In this document: in pieces, positions 7,094-15,142 of the stretch | How the letters are laid out: each line of letters opens with the position of its first letter | Position numbering within the stretch: the stretch's first letter is position 1 | Assembly: GCA_036387315.1 (NCBI GenBank) | Contig: DASVTY010000040.1 | Location: 1 to 19,001, forward strand | Source: JALZCH01 sp036387315 | GTDB taxonomy: Bacteria; Acidobacteriota; Blastocatellia; Pyrinomonadales; Pyrinomonadaceae | Direction: 5' to 3' | Length of the DNA stretch: 19,001 nucleotides | Position numbers and translations under genes: made by a program | Notes under the pieces: model-generated | The model's input: the letters and a program-made list of their open reading frames with translations, nothing else | Told to the model about the DNA's origin: nothing | The model's database searches: none

Positions 7094-8263
7094 TTAGACA
7101 TATTGCCCGGCGGCGAACGCGGAAGCCCAAGCCCATTGAAAATTATAGCCGCCGAGCCAGCCAGTCACGTCCACGACTTCGCCGATAAAATACAAATTTC
7201 CAACTCGCTTCGCTTCCATCGTTTTTGAAGACAATTCATCGGTCGAAACGCCGCCGAGTGTGACTTCGGCTTTGTGATAACCTTCCGTTTCATCGAAACG
7301 AAGCCTCCAATCGTGCAAAACCCCGGCGAGTCGTTCGATTTCTTTAGGGGAAAACTGGTTCAGAGGTTTTGAAGGCGCGAATTCGGCGCAAAACTTTTCG
7401 GCAAAACGCGCGGGAAGATGCTGGCTCAGAAAATTAACCAACTCCTGTCGGCTGTTTCTCGATTCGCCCAATAACTCAAACGCATTTTTGCCCGCGAGCA
7501 AATCAAAAGAAATCTGCTCTTTCGGTTGCCAATAATTTGAAATCTGCAAAATTGCCGGTCCCGACAATCCGCGATGCGTGAACAGAATGTTTTCCCGAAA
7601 AGCCGCATCGCCAAAGCTCGCCGTTGTTTCTAAAGAAACGCCCGCCAGCTTGCCGAATTCTTTCAAACGGTTGTCGTTGAAAACGAGCGGCACGAGCGCG
7701 GGACGAGTCTTTTCAATTTTTAAATCAAATTGCCGCGCGATTCTGTAACCTAAATCGGTCGCGCCGACTTTCGGAAAAGACAAACCGCCGCAGGCAACAA
7801 CCAAACTTTCCGATTCAAAGCTGCCGAGATTTGTTTCTACAACAAAAGATTGATCCGTTTTTCGGACGCTTTTAATCTCGCAATTTGTTTTGATTTGCGC
7901 GCCGCCAGCCGCGCATTCGCCGAGCAGCATTTCGATGATTCGCCTTGAAGTGTCGCGGCAGAAAAGCTGTCCGAGCTTTTTTTCGTAATACTCGATGCCG
8001 TGTTTTTCGACTAATTTTATAAAATCCTGCGGCGTGTAACGGGCGAGCGCGGATTTGGCGAAATGCGGATTGTTCGAGACATAGTTCGCGGCGGAAACTT
8101 CGCGGTTAGTAAAATTGCAGCGCCCGCCGCCGGAAATCAAAATCTTTTTCCCGACTTTTTCCGCGCGTTCCAAAACTAGCGCGCTGCGCCCGCGTTTTCC
8201 GGCTTCCGCAGCGCAAAACAACCCGGCTGCGCCGCCGCCGATGATAATCACATCCGTTTTCAT
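7094..8263 (-). CDS. HI0933/YhiN (BaiN-like) family flavoprotein
   Basis: A 389-residue FAD-dependent protein of the HI0933 family. Features seen: the N-terminal Rossmann dinucleotide-binding motif GGGAAG (9-14), the family signature SGGGRCNFTN (44-53), ACGGLSFPKVGATDLGY (157-173), FTHRGLSGPAILQIS (228-242), and the C-terminal FAD-contact region GNLYFIGEVVDVTGWLGGYN (355-374). Length is typical for the family. Members are widespread, and most have no proven substrate; one clostridial relative (BaiN) has been linked to bile-acid reduction, which should not be carried over here. The gene begins 19 bases after the stop of the adenylating-enzyme gene on the same strand, so they are probably co-transcribed. 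Only GGG directly before the ATG resembles a ribosome binding site, which may mean coupled translation. Confidence 0.96.
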   Translation of the reverse strand: MKTDVIIIGGGAAGLFCAAEAGKRGRSALVLERAEKVGKKILISGGGRCNFTNREVSAANYVSNNPHFAKSALARYTPQDFIKLVEKHGIEYYEKKLGQLFCRDTSRRIIEMLLGECAAGGAQIKTNCEIKSVRKTDQSFVVETNLGSFESESLVVACGGLSFPKVGATDLGYRIARQFDLKIEKTRPALVPLVFNDNRLKEFGKLAGVSLETTASFGDAAFRENILFTHRGLSGPAILQISNYWQPKEQISFDLLAGKNAFELLGESRNSRQELVNFLSQHLPARFAEKFCAEFAPSKPLNQFSPKEIERLAGVLHDWRLRFDETEGYHKAEVTLGGVSTDELSSKTMEAKRVGNLYFIGEVVDVTGWLGGYNFQWAWASAFAAGQYV

Positions 8264-8282
8264 CCCTTACTTATTCGCAGCG

Positions 8283-9767
8283 CTATCCGATGTATTTGTT
8301 TTTGATTCGGATGTCGCGCCCGGCGAACATATCGGTTTCAAAGTCGTGTAAATAAATTTCAACCTGATTGCGGTCAAACATTTTCGTGACTTCGCGAAAA
8401 TCCTGATTAACGCGGCACAATTCTGAAAAAATGAGTTCGCGTAATTCTTCGCCGACGGGCAAATCGTTCTTCGGCAGCCGCACTTTTTCCAGATGAATTT
8501 TTAAGGTGCGTTTTAAATTGGGGCTTTCGTCCGATTTGATTTGAAAAGAATTAATGCGCCCGACGAGTGCGGGATTGGTGTTGATAATTTCCTCCAAATC
8601 GTGCGGAAAAATTTTCGCGCCGTAAAACGGCACGCTCAAATCGTTGCGCCCGTGAACATACAAAACCGGAAATGCGCTCTGCCTTTGGGCAAGCTCGGCA
8701 ATTTCAAATCCTTCCGATTTTAAAAGCGCCGACAAATCCTCGTAAACATAGCAGCCGCCCGAATCGCGCAGATTATAACGAATCTTCGGCGCGGCTCCTT
8801 CAAATCGGGTGATGGTAAATATCAATTCTCCTTCGGCGTTGGTTTCAATGATGTAATCGGCGGCGTTGTATTGAAAAATCATCGGCGGCGTTTCGCGCCC
8901 GAAAAGTTTTTCGCTCAAGCTCCGATTTTGAAAACAGAGTCGGCGCAGCGCAATCGTCAATTCCGTCTCGACTCCGATGTTGATTTCCAAATCCGACGCG
9001 CCGTAGCTTGAAACCACGCTGTTAAAAAATTTCAAAAAGTGTGAGCGCAAACCTTCGCTCATTCCTTCGCCGCCGACCACCGCGTCAATCCGGTAAAGCG
9101 ACAAATCAAGCTCGGTTTCATCGAGCCACGCTTTTAGAAACGGCGGGTAACCGAAAATCAAATAACGATATTTCGCCCCGAAAAGCCGCAAAGTGTTTTC
9201 GAGTTTTTTGGCTTCGGGTCCGATTGATTTTAAAATACCGACATCCGCCAGCGACATCGAAACGTTCATTCCGGTCGCCCACGGTCCGAGCGCGAAACAG
9301 TTGAGCAAAATGCAGCTTTTATCGTTGTAAATTATTTCGTAATTCAATTGCAGAACGCGCTTTACGTCTTTTCTTTCTGACGCGCTCCGCACCCAGTTGT
9401 TCGGCACACCGGATGAGCCGCTCGATTCGTCAATCACGCTGCCGGGTGCCGGAATCATTCCGCCGTAGCAGCGTTCTTCGAGCGTGTATTTTTTAACGTA
9501 ATTCTCTTTCGTCATCACGGGCACGTTTTCCAACCGCCAGCCGTTTTCCGATTGGTAATTTTCGGCTTTCAAAAACTCTCGATAAGCCGGACACTCGCGG
9601 CGCGCCCGTTCAAAAACCGCAAAAGCGCGAACGCGCCCGACAAAAGCCAAAAACGGCTGCAAGCGCGGCGCAAATAAAACCAGATAAGTTCTGCCGTCGG
9701 CACCGAGCGCCCAGCGAATGAGCCATAAAAAGCGAATAAAAATGCGTGCGAGCGCGTATTTATACAT
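8283..9767 (-). CDS. PaaK/CapK-like AMP-binding (adenylate-forming) enzyme
   Basis: A 494-residue protein of the phenylacetate-CoA ligase-like branch of the ANL superfamily (CapK-like), which activates a carboxylic acid as an acyl-AMP. Visible motifs, numbered from this start: the phosphate loop DESSGSSGVPNNW (about 113-125), SSYGASDLE at the adenine site (about 266-274), YNLRDSGG (about 340-347) in place of the usual ribose-binding TGD motif, and the hinge to the C-terminal domain around VHGRNDLSVPFYGAKIFP (about 375-392). CapK relatives are often found in capsule and secondary-metabolite loci; the acid used here is unknown. Start: I prefer ATG 9767, six bases from the GGCGGTG that forms a Shine-Dalgarno-like site. 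A GTG at 9776 would add three residues. The leader lies within a large inverted repeat. Flanked by an Acg-like nitroreductase upstream and a flavoprotein downstream on the same strand. Confidence 0.9.
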   Translation of the reverse strand: MYKYALARIFIRFLWLIRWALGADGRTYLVLFAPRLQPFLAFVGRVRAFAVFERARRECPAYREFLKAENYQSENGWRLENVPVMTKENYVKKYTLEERCYGGMIPAPGSVIDESSGSSGVPNNWVRSASERKDVKRVLQLNYEIIYNDKSCILLNCFALGPWATGMNVSMSLADVGILKSIGPEAKKLENTLRLFGAKYRYLIFGYPPFLKAWLDETELDLSLYRIDAVVGGEGMSEGLRSHFLKFFNSVVSSYGASDLEINIGVETELTIALRRLCFQNRSLSEKLFGRETPPMIFQYNAADYIIETNAEGELIFTITRFEGAAPKIRYNLRDSGGCYVYEDLSALLKSEGFEIAELAQRQSAFPVLYVHGRNDLSVPFYGAKIFPHDLEEIINTNPALVGRINSFQIKSDESPNLKRTLKIHLEKVRLPKNDLPVGEELRELIFSELCRVNQDFREVTKMFDRNQVEIYLHDFETDMFAGRDIRIKNKYIG

Positions 9768-9774
9768 AATTTTC

Positions 9775-9857
9775 ACCGCCGAGACGCGGAGACGCCGAGA
9801 AAATCAAGAAAAGTTTTTTAACGTTTTTTAGCCTCTGCGTCTCCGCGTCTCGGCGGT
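9775..9857. repeat. Large near-perfect inverted repeat filling an intergenic gap
   Basis: Two 25-base arms (9775-9799 and 9833-9857) are reverse complements with a single mismatch, separated by an A/T-rich 33-base centre. Each arm contains two GAGACG-type subunits in tandem. The right arm ends at the base next to the nitroreductase stop codon (9858-9860); the left arm includes the GGCGGTG in front of the adenylating-enzyme ATG. Transcribed from the minus strand it would fold into a long GC-rich stem that hides that ribosome binding site. The look is that of a dispersed palindromic element (REP/MITE-like); no target duplication or transposase was seen. Confidence 0.9.
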
Positions 9858-10874
9858 TTAATTTCCCTCGATCAAAATTCTCTCTAAAGGTAAGCGATAG
9901 CTTTTCGGCGGTTCTTCCGAATAACCGATTTTAAATATCAGCCACGTTTCCGGAATCCTGACGTTTTCATTCCACCAGCGAGCGGCTTCCGGGTTTGTCA
10001 CCAGATTTCCGTAAGGGTGAATGTAGAGATTGTGTTTCGCGGTTTCGAGCCAGAAACGCATCAAACAGCGCCCGGCTTGAAATGCTTCCGCCGGATTCCA
10101 AAAACCGCCCGCGAGCGCGCCGACCGTCGGAACCGTGCCGAGCTGTCGCCTGTATTCCCGCCGCAATATTTGCCGAAAGATCGGCAATTTTAAAAGTCCG
10201 GGCGCGATTGCAGACAATCGAAAATTAAAACGCGAGACGTTCATACAGCGATAATCCAAACCGTCCAATTTCGCTTTCGATTCGCGGTCGGAAAATCGAA
10301 ACCACGAAACCAGCTCTTCCTGATAATGCGCGCTGTTTAAATCGGCAAAAACCGCTTCGATGTTGCGATTGAGAATTCGTTCAATCGTTTCGGCGTCGGC
10401 GATTTCAAAATATTGGTGTCCGAAATCGGCGGCGAGATTTTTTAAAATTTCGGTCACATCCGCCGGGACTTTATCGGACGAGAGCGAAAGACGCGACGTG
10501 CGACGACGAAAAAACAGATTTTCTTCGTAAATATTTTCCGCTTTTTCGGTTTCGATTAAACGCATTCGTGCGAACGGAAGCAAAGTCGGCTCGCGCGTTT
10601 CGAGAATCGCGGGCGCGTACCAATCGGGCGGATGAACGAATTCGTATTCGATTTTCAAACGCTCGCGGCGCGCCAGAATGTCAATCGCTTCGAGGAACAT
10701 TCCCATCGTCAAAACGATAAAACTTCCCGTCGTGTCTTCTTTCGGCAGCGTCCGCGTCGAATCAATATAAAGCTCTGCGCGGTAATCATCGAGAATTTTA
10801 ACGCGCCACGGCTGTACGTTGTGCGGCGAAGGAGCGTGAAGGGCGATTTCTAAAATTTTGTGCCAGATTTTCAT
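9858..10874 (-). CDS. Acg-like nitroreductase family protein (FMN-binding)
   Basis: A 338-residue protein resembling the Acg family (mycobacterial Rv2032-type), a two-lobed nitroreductase fold. Motifs: the N-terminal APSPHNVQPW (14-23), the family's FMN-contacting start, and FRRRTSR (122-128), the usual RRRTxR motif. A stretch SAHYQEELVSWFRFSD (about 181-196) matches the conserved HxELxxW region of Acg. The C-terminal GALAGGFWNPAEAFQAG and HPYGNLVTNPEAARWW complete the second lobe. Acg proteins bind FMN, but their activity is unsettled; some may sequester flavin rather than reduce nitro compounds. Start: ATG 10874 coincides with the conserved N-terminus, whereas a TTG at 10910 would add 12 unlikely residues. 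No Shine-Dalgarno is evident. It is the first gene of a probable unit with the adenylating enzyme and the flavoprotein, and it diverges from acnA. Confidence 0.88.
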   Translation of the reverse strand: MKIWHKILEIALHAPSPHNVQPWRVKILDDYRAELYIDSTRTLPKEDTTGSFIVLTMGMFLEAIDILARRERLKIEYEFVHPPDWYAPAILETREPTLLPFARMRLIETEKAENIYEENLFFRRRTSRLSLSSDKVPADVTEILKNLAADFGHQYFEIADAETIERILNRNIEAVFADLNSAHYQEELVSWFRFSDRESKAKLDGLDYRCMNVSRFNFRLSAIAPGLLKLPIFRQILRREYRRQLGTVPTVGALAGGFWNPAEAFQAGRCLMRFWLETAKHNLYIHPYGNLVTNPEAARWWNENVRIPETWLIFKIGYSEEPPKSYRLPLERILIEGN

Positions 10875-10897
10875 TCGGCGCGGAGTTGGGCAAAGAA

Positions 10898-10926
10898 AGT
10901 AAAAAAACAACTTGCTTGACTGGCAA
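10898..10926 (-). promoter_or_regulatory. Candidate promoter for the nitroreductase transcription unit
   Basis: On the minus strand TTGCCA (10926-10921), a 17-base spacer and TTTACT (10903-10898) fit a weak sigma-70-type promoter, placing a transcription start about 15-20 bases before the ATG at 10874. It overlaps the -35 box of the acnA promoter on the other strand. Consensus match is modest. Confidence 0.35.
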
Positions 10927-10928
10927 GT
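10910..10928. promoter_or_regulatory. Candidate operator dyad between acnA and the nitroreductase unit
   Basis: ACTTGC (10910-10915) and GCAAGT (10923-10928) are perfect inverted half-sites separated by 7 bases. The dyad covers the -35 boxes of both divergent promoter candidates, so a bound dimer could affect both directions. No regulator gene is adjacent and the half-sites are short, so this could be chance. Confidence 0.35.
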
Positions 10929-10944
10929 AACGCAATTCTACACT
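10916..10944 (+). promoter_or_regulatory. Sigma-70-type promoter of acnA
   Basis: TTGACT (10916-10921), an exact 17-base spacer and TACACT (10939-10944) give a good consensus promoter. Transcription would begin near 10950, leaving a leader of about 40 bases to the acnA ATG. This is the best-looking promoter in the window. Confidence 0.65.
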
Positions 10945-10992
10945 GAAAATATCGAGATTTAAGCAGAAATTTTAATTATTAGGACAAACGTT

Positions 10993-13905
10993 ATGTCACA
11001 TAATCTTTTTAACACCCTGAAAACGTTCCAAACGGGAACGGGCGGCGAGGGGCAATTTTATTCGCTGCCGCAATTGGAAACGGAAGGCATTTCCAATGTT
11101 TCGCGTCTTCCGATTTCAGTTCGGATTGTTCTCGAATCGGTTTTACGCAATTTTGACGGCAAGAAAATCCAGGAACAGGACGTTCGCAACATCGCGGCTT
11201 GGACTGCAAACGAAGAACGCACGAAAGAAGTGCCTTTTGTCGTCGCGCGCGTGCTTTTACAGGATTTTACGGGCGTTCCGTTGCTGGTTGATTTGGCTGC
11301 AATGCGCTCGGCGGTAGCGCGGATGGGCAAAAATGCGGACGTGATCGAACCGCTCGTTCCGGTTGATCTGGTGATTGACCACTCGGTTCAGGTTGATTAC
11401 GCCGAAACCCCGGACGCATTCCGGCGCAATATGGAAATAGAATTTGAGCGCAACGCGCAGCGTTATACCTTTTTGAAATGGGGAACGCAGGCATTTAACG
11501 GCTTTACGGTCGTTCCGCCGGGAATAGGCATTTGTCATCAGGTCAATCTCGAATTTCTCGCCAAAGGCGTTTTCGAGCGCGAAGGAGTTTATTTCCCCGA
11601 CAGCCTTGTCGGAACAGATTCGCATACGACGATGGTCAATGGTTTGGGCGTAGTCGGATGGGGCGTCGGCGGAATCGAAGCCGAAGCCGGAATGCTCGGT
11701 CAGCCGGTTTATTTCTTAACGCCCGATGTAATCGGAGTTAATCTGACCGGCAGACTCAATGAAGGTGTGACGGCGACCGATCTCGTTTTGCGGATAACGG
11801 AAATGCTCCGCAAATACAAAGTCGTCGGCAAATTTGTCGAGTTTCACGGCGACGGCGCGGCTTCGCTTGCGGTCACAGACCGCGCGACAATCAGCAATAT
11901 GTCGCCCGAATACGGCGCGACGATGGGCTATTTTCCGGTTGACGAGCGGACGCTCGAATATTACGCCGCGACCGGCAGACAAGAAGAACACATCGAAACG
12001 ATTCGCAATTATTTTACCGCGCAGGGAATGTTCGGAATTCCGCGCGCGGGCGAAGTTGATTATACGGCAGTTCTCGATTTGGATTTATCTACGGTCGAGC
12101 CTTCGGTCGCCGGACCGCGACGACCGCAAGACCGCATCGAATTGTCGAGCTTAAAAGACAAGTTTTGCGAGCTGCTGACCACACCAGCCGCCGAGGGCGG
12201 TTATGAAAAAGACAAAAAAGAGCTTGACCGCCGCGTGACCGCGACAATCGGCGCGGGCAGCGGCATTCACGTTACCGAAGAAGGTCTTCACCAGACCACC
12301 GGCGGCGGCTCGCAAATCTCGATTCCGCATGAGGTTATGCTCATGACGAGCGAAGCCAATACAAATCCTTTGACCGAAATCGAGATGATGAACAATCGTC
12401 CGACGCCAGACAGAGTCGAAGGCGCAACACAGCGAATAGACACGCCGACGCACGTTTCGCTCGGTCACGGCGATGTTTTGATTGCCGCCATCACGAGCTG
12501 CACCAACACTTCAAATCCGGGCGTGATGCTTGCAGCCGGAATCGTGGCGAAAAAGGCTGTGGAAAAAGGTATGAAAATTTTGCCGCAAGTCAAAACTTCT
12601 CTTTCGCCCGGCTCGCGCGTTGTGACCGAATATCTCAATAAAACAAATTTGCAGCCGTATCTCGACAAAATCGGTTTTAATCTCACGGGCTACGGCTGTA
12701 TGACCTGCATCGGAAATTCCGGTCCGCTCGATTTCGGTTTGGAAGACCAGATTGCGGAACACGACATCGTAGCGGCATCGGTTTTGTCGGGCAACCGCAA
12801 TTTCGAAGCTCGCGTTCATCAAAACATCAAGGCTAATTTTCTGATGTCGCCGCCGCTCGTCGTCGCTTTTGCGCTAGCCGGGACGGTTAATATTGATTTG
12901 TCGAAAGACGCGCTCGGCAAAGACCGCGATGGCAACGATGTTTATCTCAAAGACATCTGGGCGACGACCGAAGAGGTCGAAGAATTGTTGAAACAAGCCT
13001 TCGACCCGGAAACGTATCGTCGTCTTTACGGCTCATTCGCCGATCAAAACCCGATGTGGAACGAGATTCCGTCGAGCGCCGGCAAAGTCTATGAATGGGA
13101 CAGAGAATCAACTTACATCCAGGAGCCGCCGTATTTCGAAAAATTCTCGAACGAAAAACGCCGCTTTTCAAACATCATCGGCGCTCGACCGCTCGCCATT
13201 TTCGGCGATTCGGTGACGACCGACCATATTTCGCCCGCCGGAGCGATCAAGCCTTCGTCGCCCGCCGGACTTTATTTGCAGGTCAAAGGCGTCCCACCGA
13301 TTAACTTCAATTCCTACGGCTCGCGGCGCGGAAACCACGAAGTAATGGTGCGCGGAACGTTTGCCAACGTGCGGATTAAAAACTGGATGGTCGCGCCCAT
13401 CGAAGGCGGCATCACGCGCTATGAACCGGACGGCGAACAAATGGCAATTTACGACGCCGCGATGCGCTATCAAAAGGAAAACGTGCCGCTCATTATCATC
13501 GCCGGACACGAATACGGCACAGGCTCGTCGCGCGATTGGGCGGCGAAAGGCACAAAGCTGTTGGGCGTCCGCGCCGTCGTCGCGCAATCGTTCGAGCGCA
13601 TTCACCGTTCGAATCTCGTCGGAATGGGCGTGCTGCCGATGCAGTTTGACGAAGGCATCAACGCACATACTCTCCGTCTGATCGGAGACGAAACGTTTTC
13701 CATCGTCGGACTCGACCGCGATATTGCGCCGCGCCAGCGCGTGAAGATGAAAATCACCCGCGCCGACGAAACAACCGAAGAGGTGCCGTTGATTTTGCGG
13801 ATCGACACCCCGATTGAAGTCGAATACTACCAGCACGGCGGCATTCTCCCTTACGTTTTGCGACAATTGGTGAGTTTTTCAACCGATTCGCCGGCAACGG
13901 CTTAA
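10993..13905 (+). CDS. acnA: Aconitate hydratase A (aconitase), TCA cycle
   Basis: Converts citrate to isocitrate via cis-aconitate in the TCA cycle, in the cytoplasm, using a [4Fe-4S] cluster. The three cluster cysteines are present: Cys503 in AAITSCTNTSNPG, and Cys569 and Cys572 in YGCMTCIGNSGPL. Other family motifs include DLVIDHSVQVD, VGTDSHTTMVNGLGVVGWGVGG, GPRRPQDR, the swivelling-domain start FGDSVTTDHISPAG, and HEYGTGSSRDWAAKG. At 970 residues it is longer than E. coli AcnA (891). The extra length lies largely in residues 374-503, between GPRRPQDR and the first cluster Cys, where I count 130 residues against about 60 recalled for E. coli. Start: ATG 10993 with AGGA at 10981-10984, 8 bases upstream, under its own promoter. 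A terminator follows the stop. Confidence 0.99.
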   Translation: MSHNLFNTLKTFQTGTGGEGQFYSLPQLETEGISNVSRLPISVRIVLESVLRNFDGKKIQEQDVRNIAAWTANEERTKEVPFVVARVLLQDFTGVPLLVDLAAMRSAVARMGKNADVIEPLVPVDLVIDHSVQVDYAETPDAFRRNMEIEFERNAQRYTFLKWGTQAFNGFTVVPPGIGICHQVNLEFLAKGVFEREGVYFPDSLVGTDSHTTMVNGLGVVGWGVGGIEAEAGMLGQPVYFLTPDVIGVNLTGRLNEGVTATDLVLRITEMLRKYKVVGKFVEFHGDGAASLAVTDRATISNMSPEYGATMGYFPVDERTLEYYAATGRQEEHIETIRNYFTAQGMFGIPRAGEVDYTAVLDLDLSTVEPSVAGPRRPQDRIELSSLKDKFCELLTTPAAEGGYEKDKKELDRRVTATIGAGSGIHVTEEGLHQTTGGGSQISIPHEVMLMTSEANTNPLTEIEMMNNRPTPDRVEGATQRIDTPTHVSLGHGDVLIAAITSCTNTSNPGVMLAAGIVAKKAVEKGMKILPQVKTSLSPGSRVVTEYLNKTNLQPYLDKIGFNLTGYGCMTCIGNSGPLDFGLEDQIAEHDIVAASVLSGNRNFEARVHQNIKANFLMSPPLVVAFALAGTVNIDLSKDALGKDRDGNDVYLKDIWATTEEVEELLKQAFDPETYRRLYGSFADQNPMWNEIPSSAGKVYEWDRESTYIQEPPYFEKFSNEKRRFSNIIGARPLAIFGDSVTTDHISPAGAIKPSSPAGLYLQVKGVPPINFNSYGSRRGNHEVMVRGTFANVRIKNWMVAPIEGGITRYEPDGEQMAIYDAAMRYQKENVPLIIIAGHEYGTGSSRDWAAKGTKLLGVRAVVAQSFERIHRSNLVGMGVLPMQFDEGINAHTLRLIGDETFSIVGLDRDIAPRQRVKMKITRADETTEEVPLILRIDTPIEVEYYQHGGILPYVLRQLVSFSTDSPATA

Positions 13906-13936
13906 TGAGCCGGGAAAAATATTTCCATCAATAAAT

Positions 13937-13976
13937 AAAAGAGCGGGCGAATCAATTTCGCCCGCTCTTTTTATCT
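13937..13976. terminator. Bidirectional rho-independent terminator
   Basis: A perfect 15-bp stem (13937-13951 with 13957-13971), core GAGCGGGCGAA, and a 5-base loop. On the plus strand it runs into CTTTTTAT; on the minus strand into CTTTTATTTATT. It lies 31 bases past the acnA stop and 15 bases past the stop of the convergent secreted-protein gene, so it should end both transcripts. Confidence 0.93.
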
Positions 13977-13990
13977 ACTTTACTCTTCAA

Positions 13991-15142
13991 TTAATAGTCG
14001 GTTAGGAAATTTAGCGAGTCCACTTCGCCATTGATTAACCGGAATTGCGTCGGTTCCGTGAAGATATACCGCTTGCTGTAAATCGTGAAAATGTATCCTT
14101 CTCCAACCTGTACATCATCGAAACGATAATAGCCGAAAGGATTCGTAACAGTAGAGCGTGTGTTGCCCATTGAATCGGTCATTGTTACCAAAGCTTTTGT
14201 AACAGGTCTTCTATAAGCTGTCATTGCGCGTCCCGCAACAGAAACGCTGGCTGCTGTCGGGGCGTTGTTGGTAATTATAATATTATTTACACCCACCCAT
14301 TCGTTCGGAGTCTGTGTATTGCTGCCCGGAGCTGATGAAGCGAATGTGTGGAGAATGCGAACCTGAACTTTCGGCTGATTCAGAGCATCGGGCGGAAGCA
14401 TAGCTGAGATTTTGGTTACACGACCTTCAAGATTGGGACCATCCGTCGGATCTGCTGCGTATCCGTCGGGCAAATTAATAAAATCTCCGGTTTCACCGAC
14501 GCGATACTGCAACGCCATTTGGGAATACGAGCTATTGTTTCCCTCGTCAATATCAATGATGTCATAACTCATCCGCACATAGTTTTGTCCGGTTGTATTT
14601 AAATAAAAAACCAGATACGGATTGTTTTGCACGTTTCCCTGAAAACCGATCCCCAAATGTGAGTCACTTCTCGGACGGTCAAATTCGGTAATTCCGCTGC
14701 CGTTAAAGGCGCTCGGATTTCCTTTGTCGGCATTAACACAAGGATCAATGCGCGAACCGGAAGGCTGAGGCAAAGCGTTGTTCGGGTATTCCGTGCCTTT
14801 GATCGTACGCGGGTCAATTCCCGCCGTGCCGTTCGTCAAACCGCTTCCGCAAAAGCCTTCCACCGAAGGAATAGCGCTCCAATCATTATTTGTGGTAATG
14901 CGTGAGTCGTTGCGGGTTACCGTTAACGTTAAGCTGCCACCGCTAAAATTGTAGTAATTGTGAGTTGCTTTTGCAGTCGTGGCAATTGAAAGACTTTCGG
15001 AAATATTTTTATTCGTCACGAAAGAAGTTGAGAAATCGAGACTGAAAATTACGAGAAAGATTATGACAAATATACTCGCAGTTTGTTTCAATCTGTTAGA
15101 AAATACAGCTATAGGCTGTGAATTTAGGGGCTTTTTTTTCAT
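13991..15142 (-). CDS. Secreted protein with C-terminal carboxypeptidase-regulatory-like domain
   Basis: A 383-residue exported protein. An extended basic N-terminus precedes a hydrophobic segment at about 22-37 (ASIFVIIFLVIFSLDF), a signal peptide or N-terminal anchor. The middle (about 60-290) is Asn/Thr/Ser/Gly-rich and beta-like, including NPYLVFYLNTTGQNYVRMSYD and NEWVGVNNIIITN, a pattern seen in extracellular lectin-like or nuclease-associated beta domains. The last about 85 residues (SVAGRAMTAYRRPVTKALVT, then NPFGYYRFDDVQVGEGYIFTI) form a carboxypeptidase regulatory-like (transthyretin-type) beta sandwich, common in secreted proteins of Acidobacteriota. No catalytic motif is seen. Two cysteines (about residues 95 and 137) could pair after export. 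Start: ATG 15142 with GGAGA at 15151-15155, spacing 8. Convergent with acnA and sharing its terminator. Confidence 0.88.
   Translation of the reverse strand: MKKKPLNSQPIAVFSNRLKQTASIFVIIFLVIFSLDFSTSFVTNKNISESLSIATTAKATHNYYNFSGGSLTLTVTRNDSRITTNNDWSAIPSVEGFCGSGLTNGTAGIDPRTIKGTEYPNNALPQPSGSRIDPCVNADKGNPSAFNGSGITEFDRPRSDSHLGIGFQGNVQNNPYLVFYLNTTGQNYVRMSYDIIDIDEGNNSSYSQMALQYRVGETGDFINLPDGYAADPTDGPNLEGRVTKISAMLPPDALNQPKVQVRILHTFASSAPGSNTQTPNEWVGVNNIIITNNAPTAASVSVAGRAMTAYRRPVTKALVTMTDSMGNTRSTVTNPFGYYRFDDVQVGEGYIFTIYSKRYIFTEPTQFRLINGEVDSLNFLTDY

Noticed and set aside
7086..7095. AAAACGTTTT palindrome at the end of the flavoprotein gene as a terminator
   Set aside because: It overlaps the stop codon, its stem is short and A/T-heavy, and it has no loop or following T tract.
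10875..10910. TTG start at 10910 for the nitroreductase
   Set aside because: It adds 12 residues ahead of the conserved N-terminus and overlaps the promoter region; the ATG at 10874 fits the family.
13168..13866. 232-residue open frame on the minus strand opposite acnA
   Set aside because: It mirrors the codon pattern of acnA, has Cys/His/Arg-heavy composition and no domain-like pattern or ribosome binding site; the acnA frame is certain.
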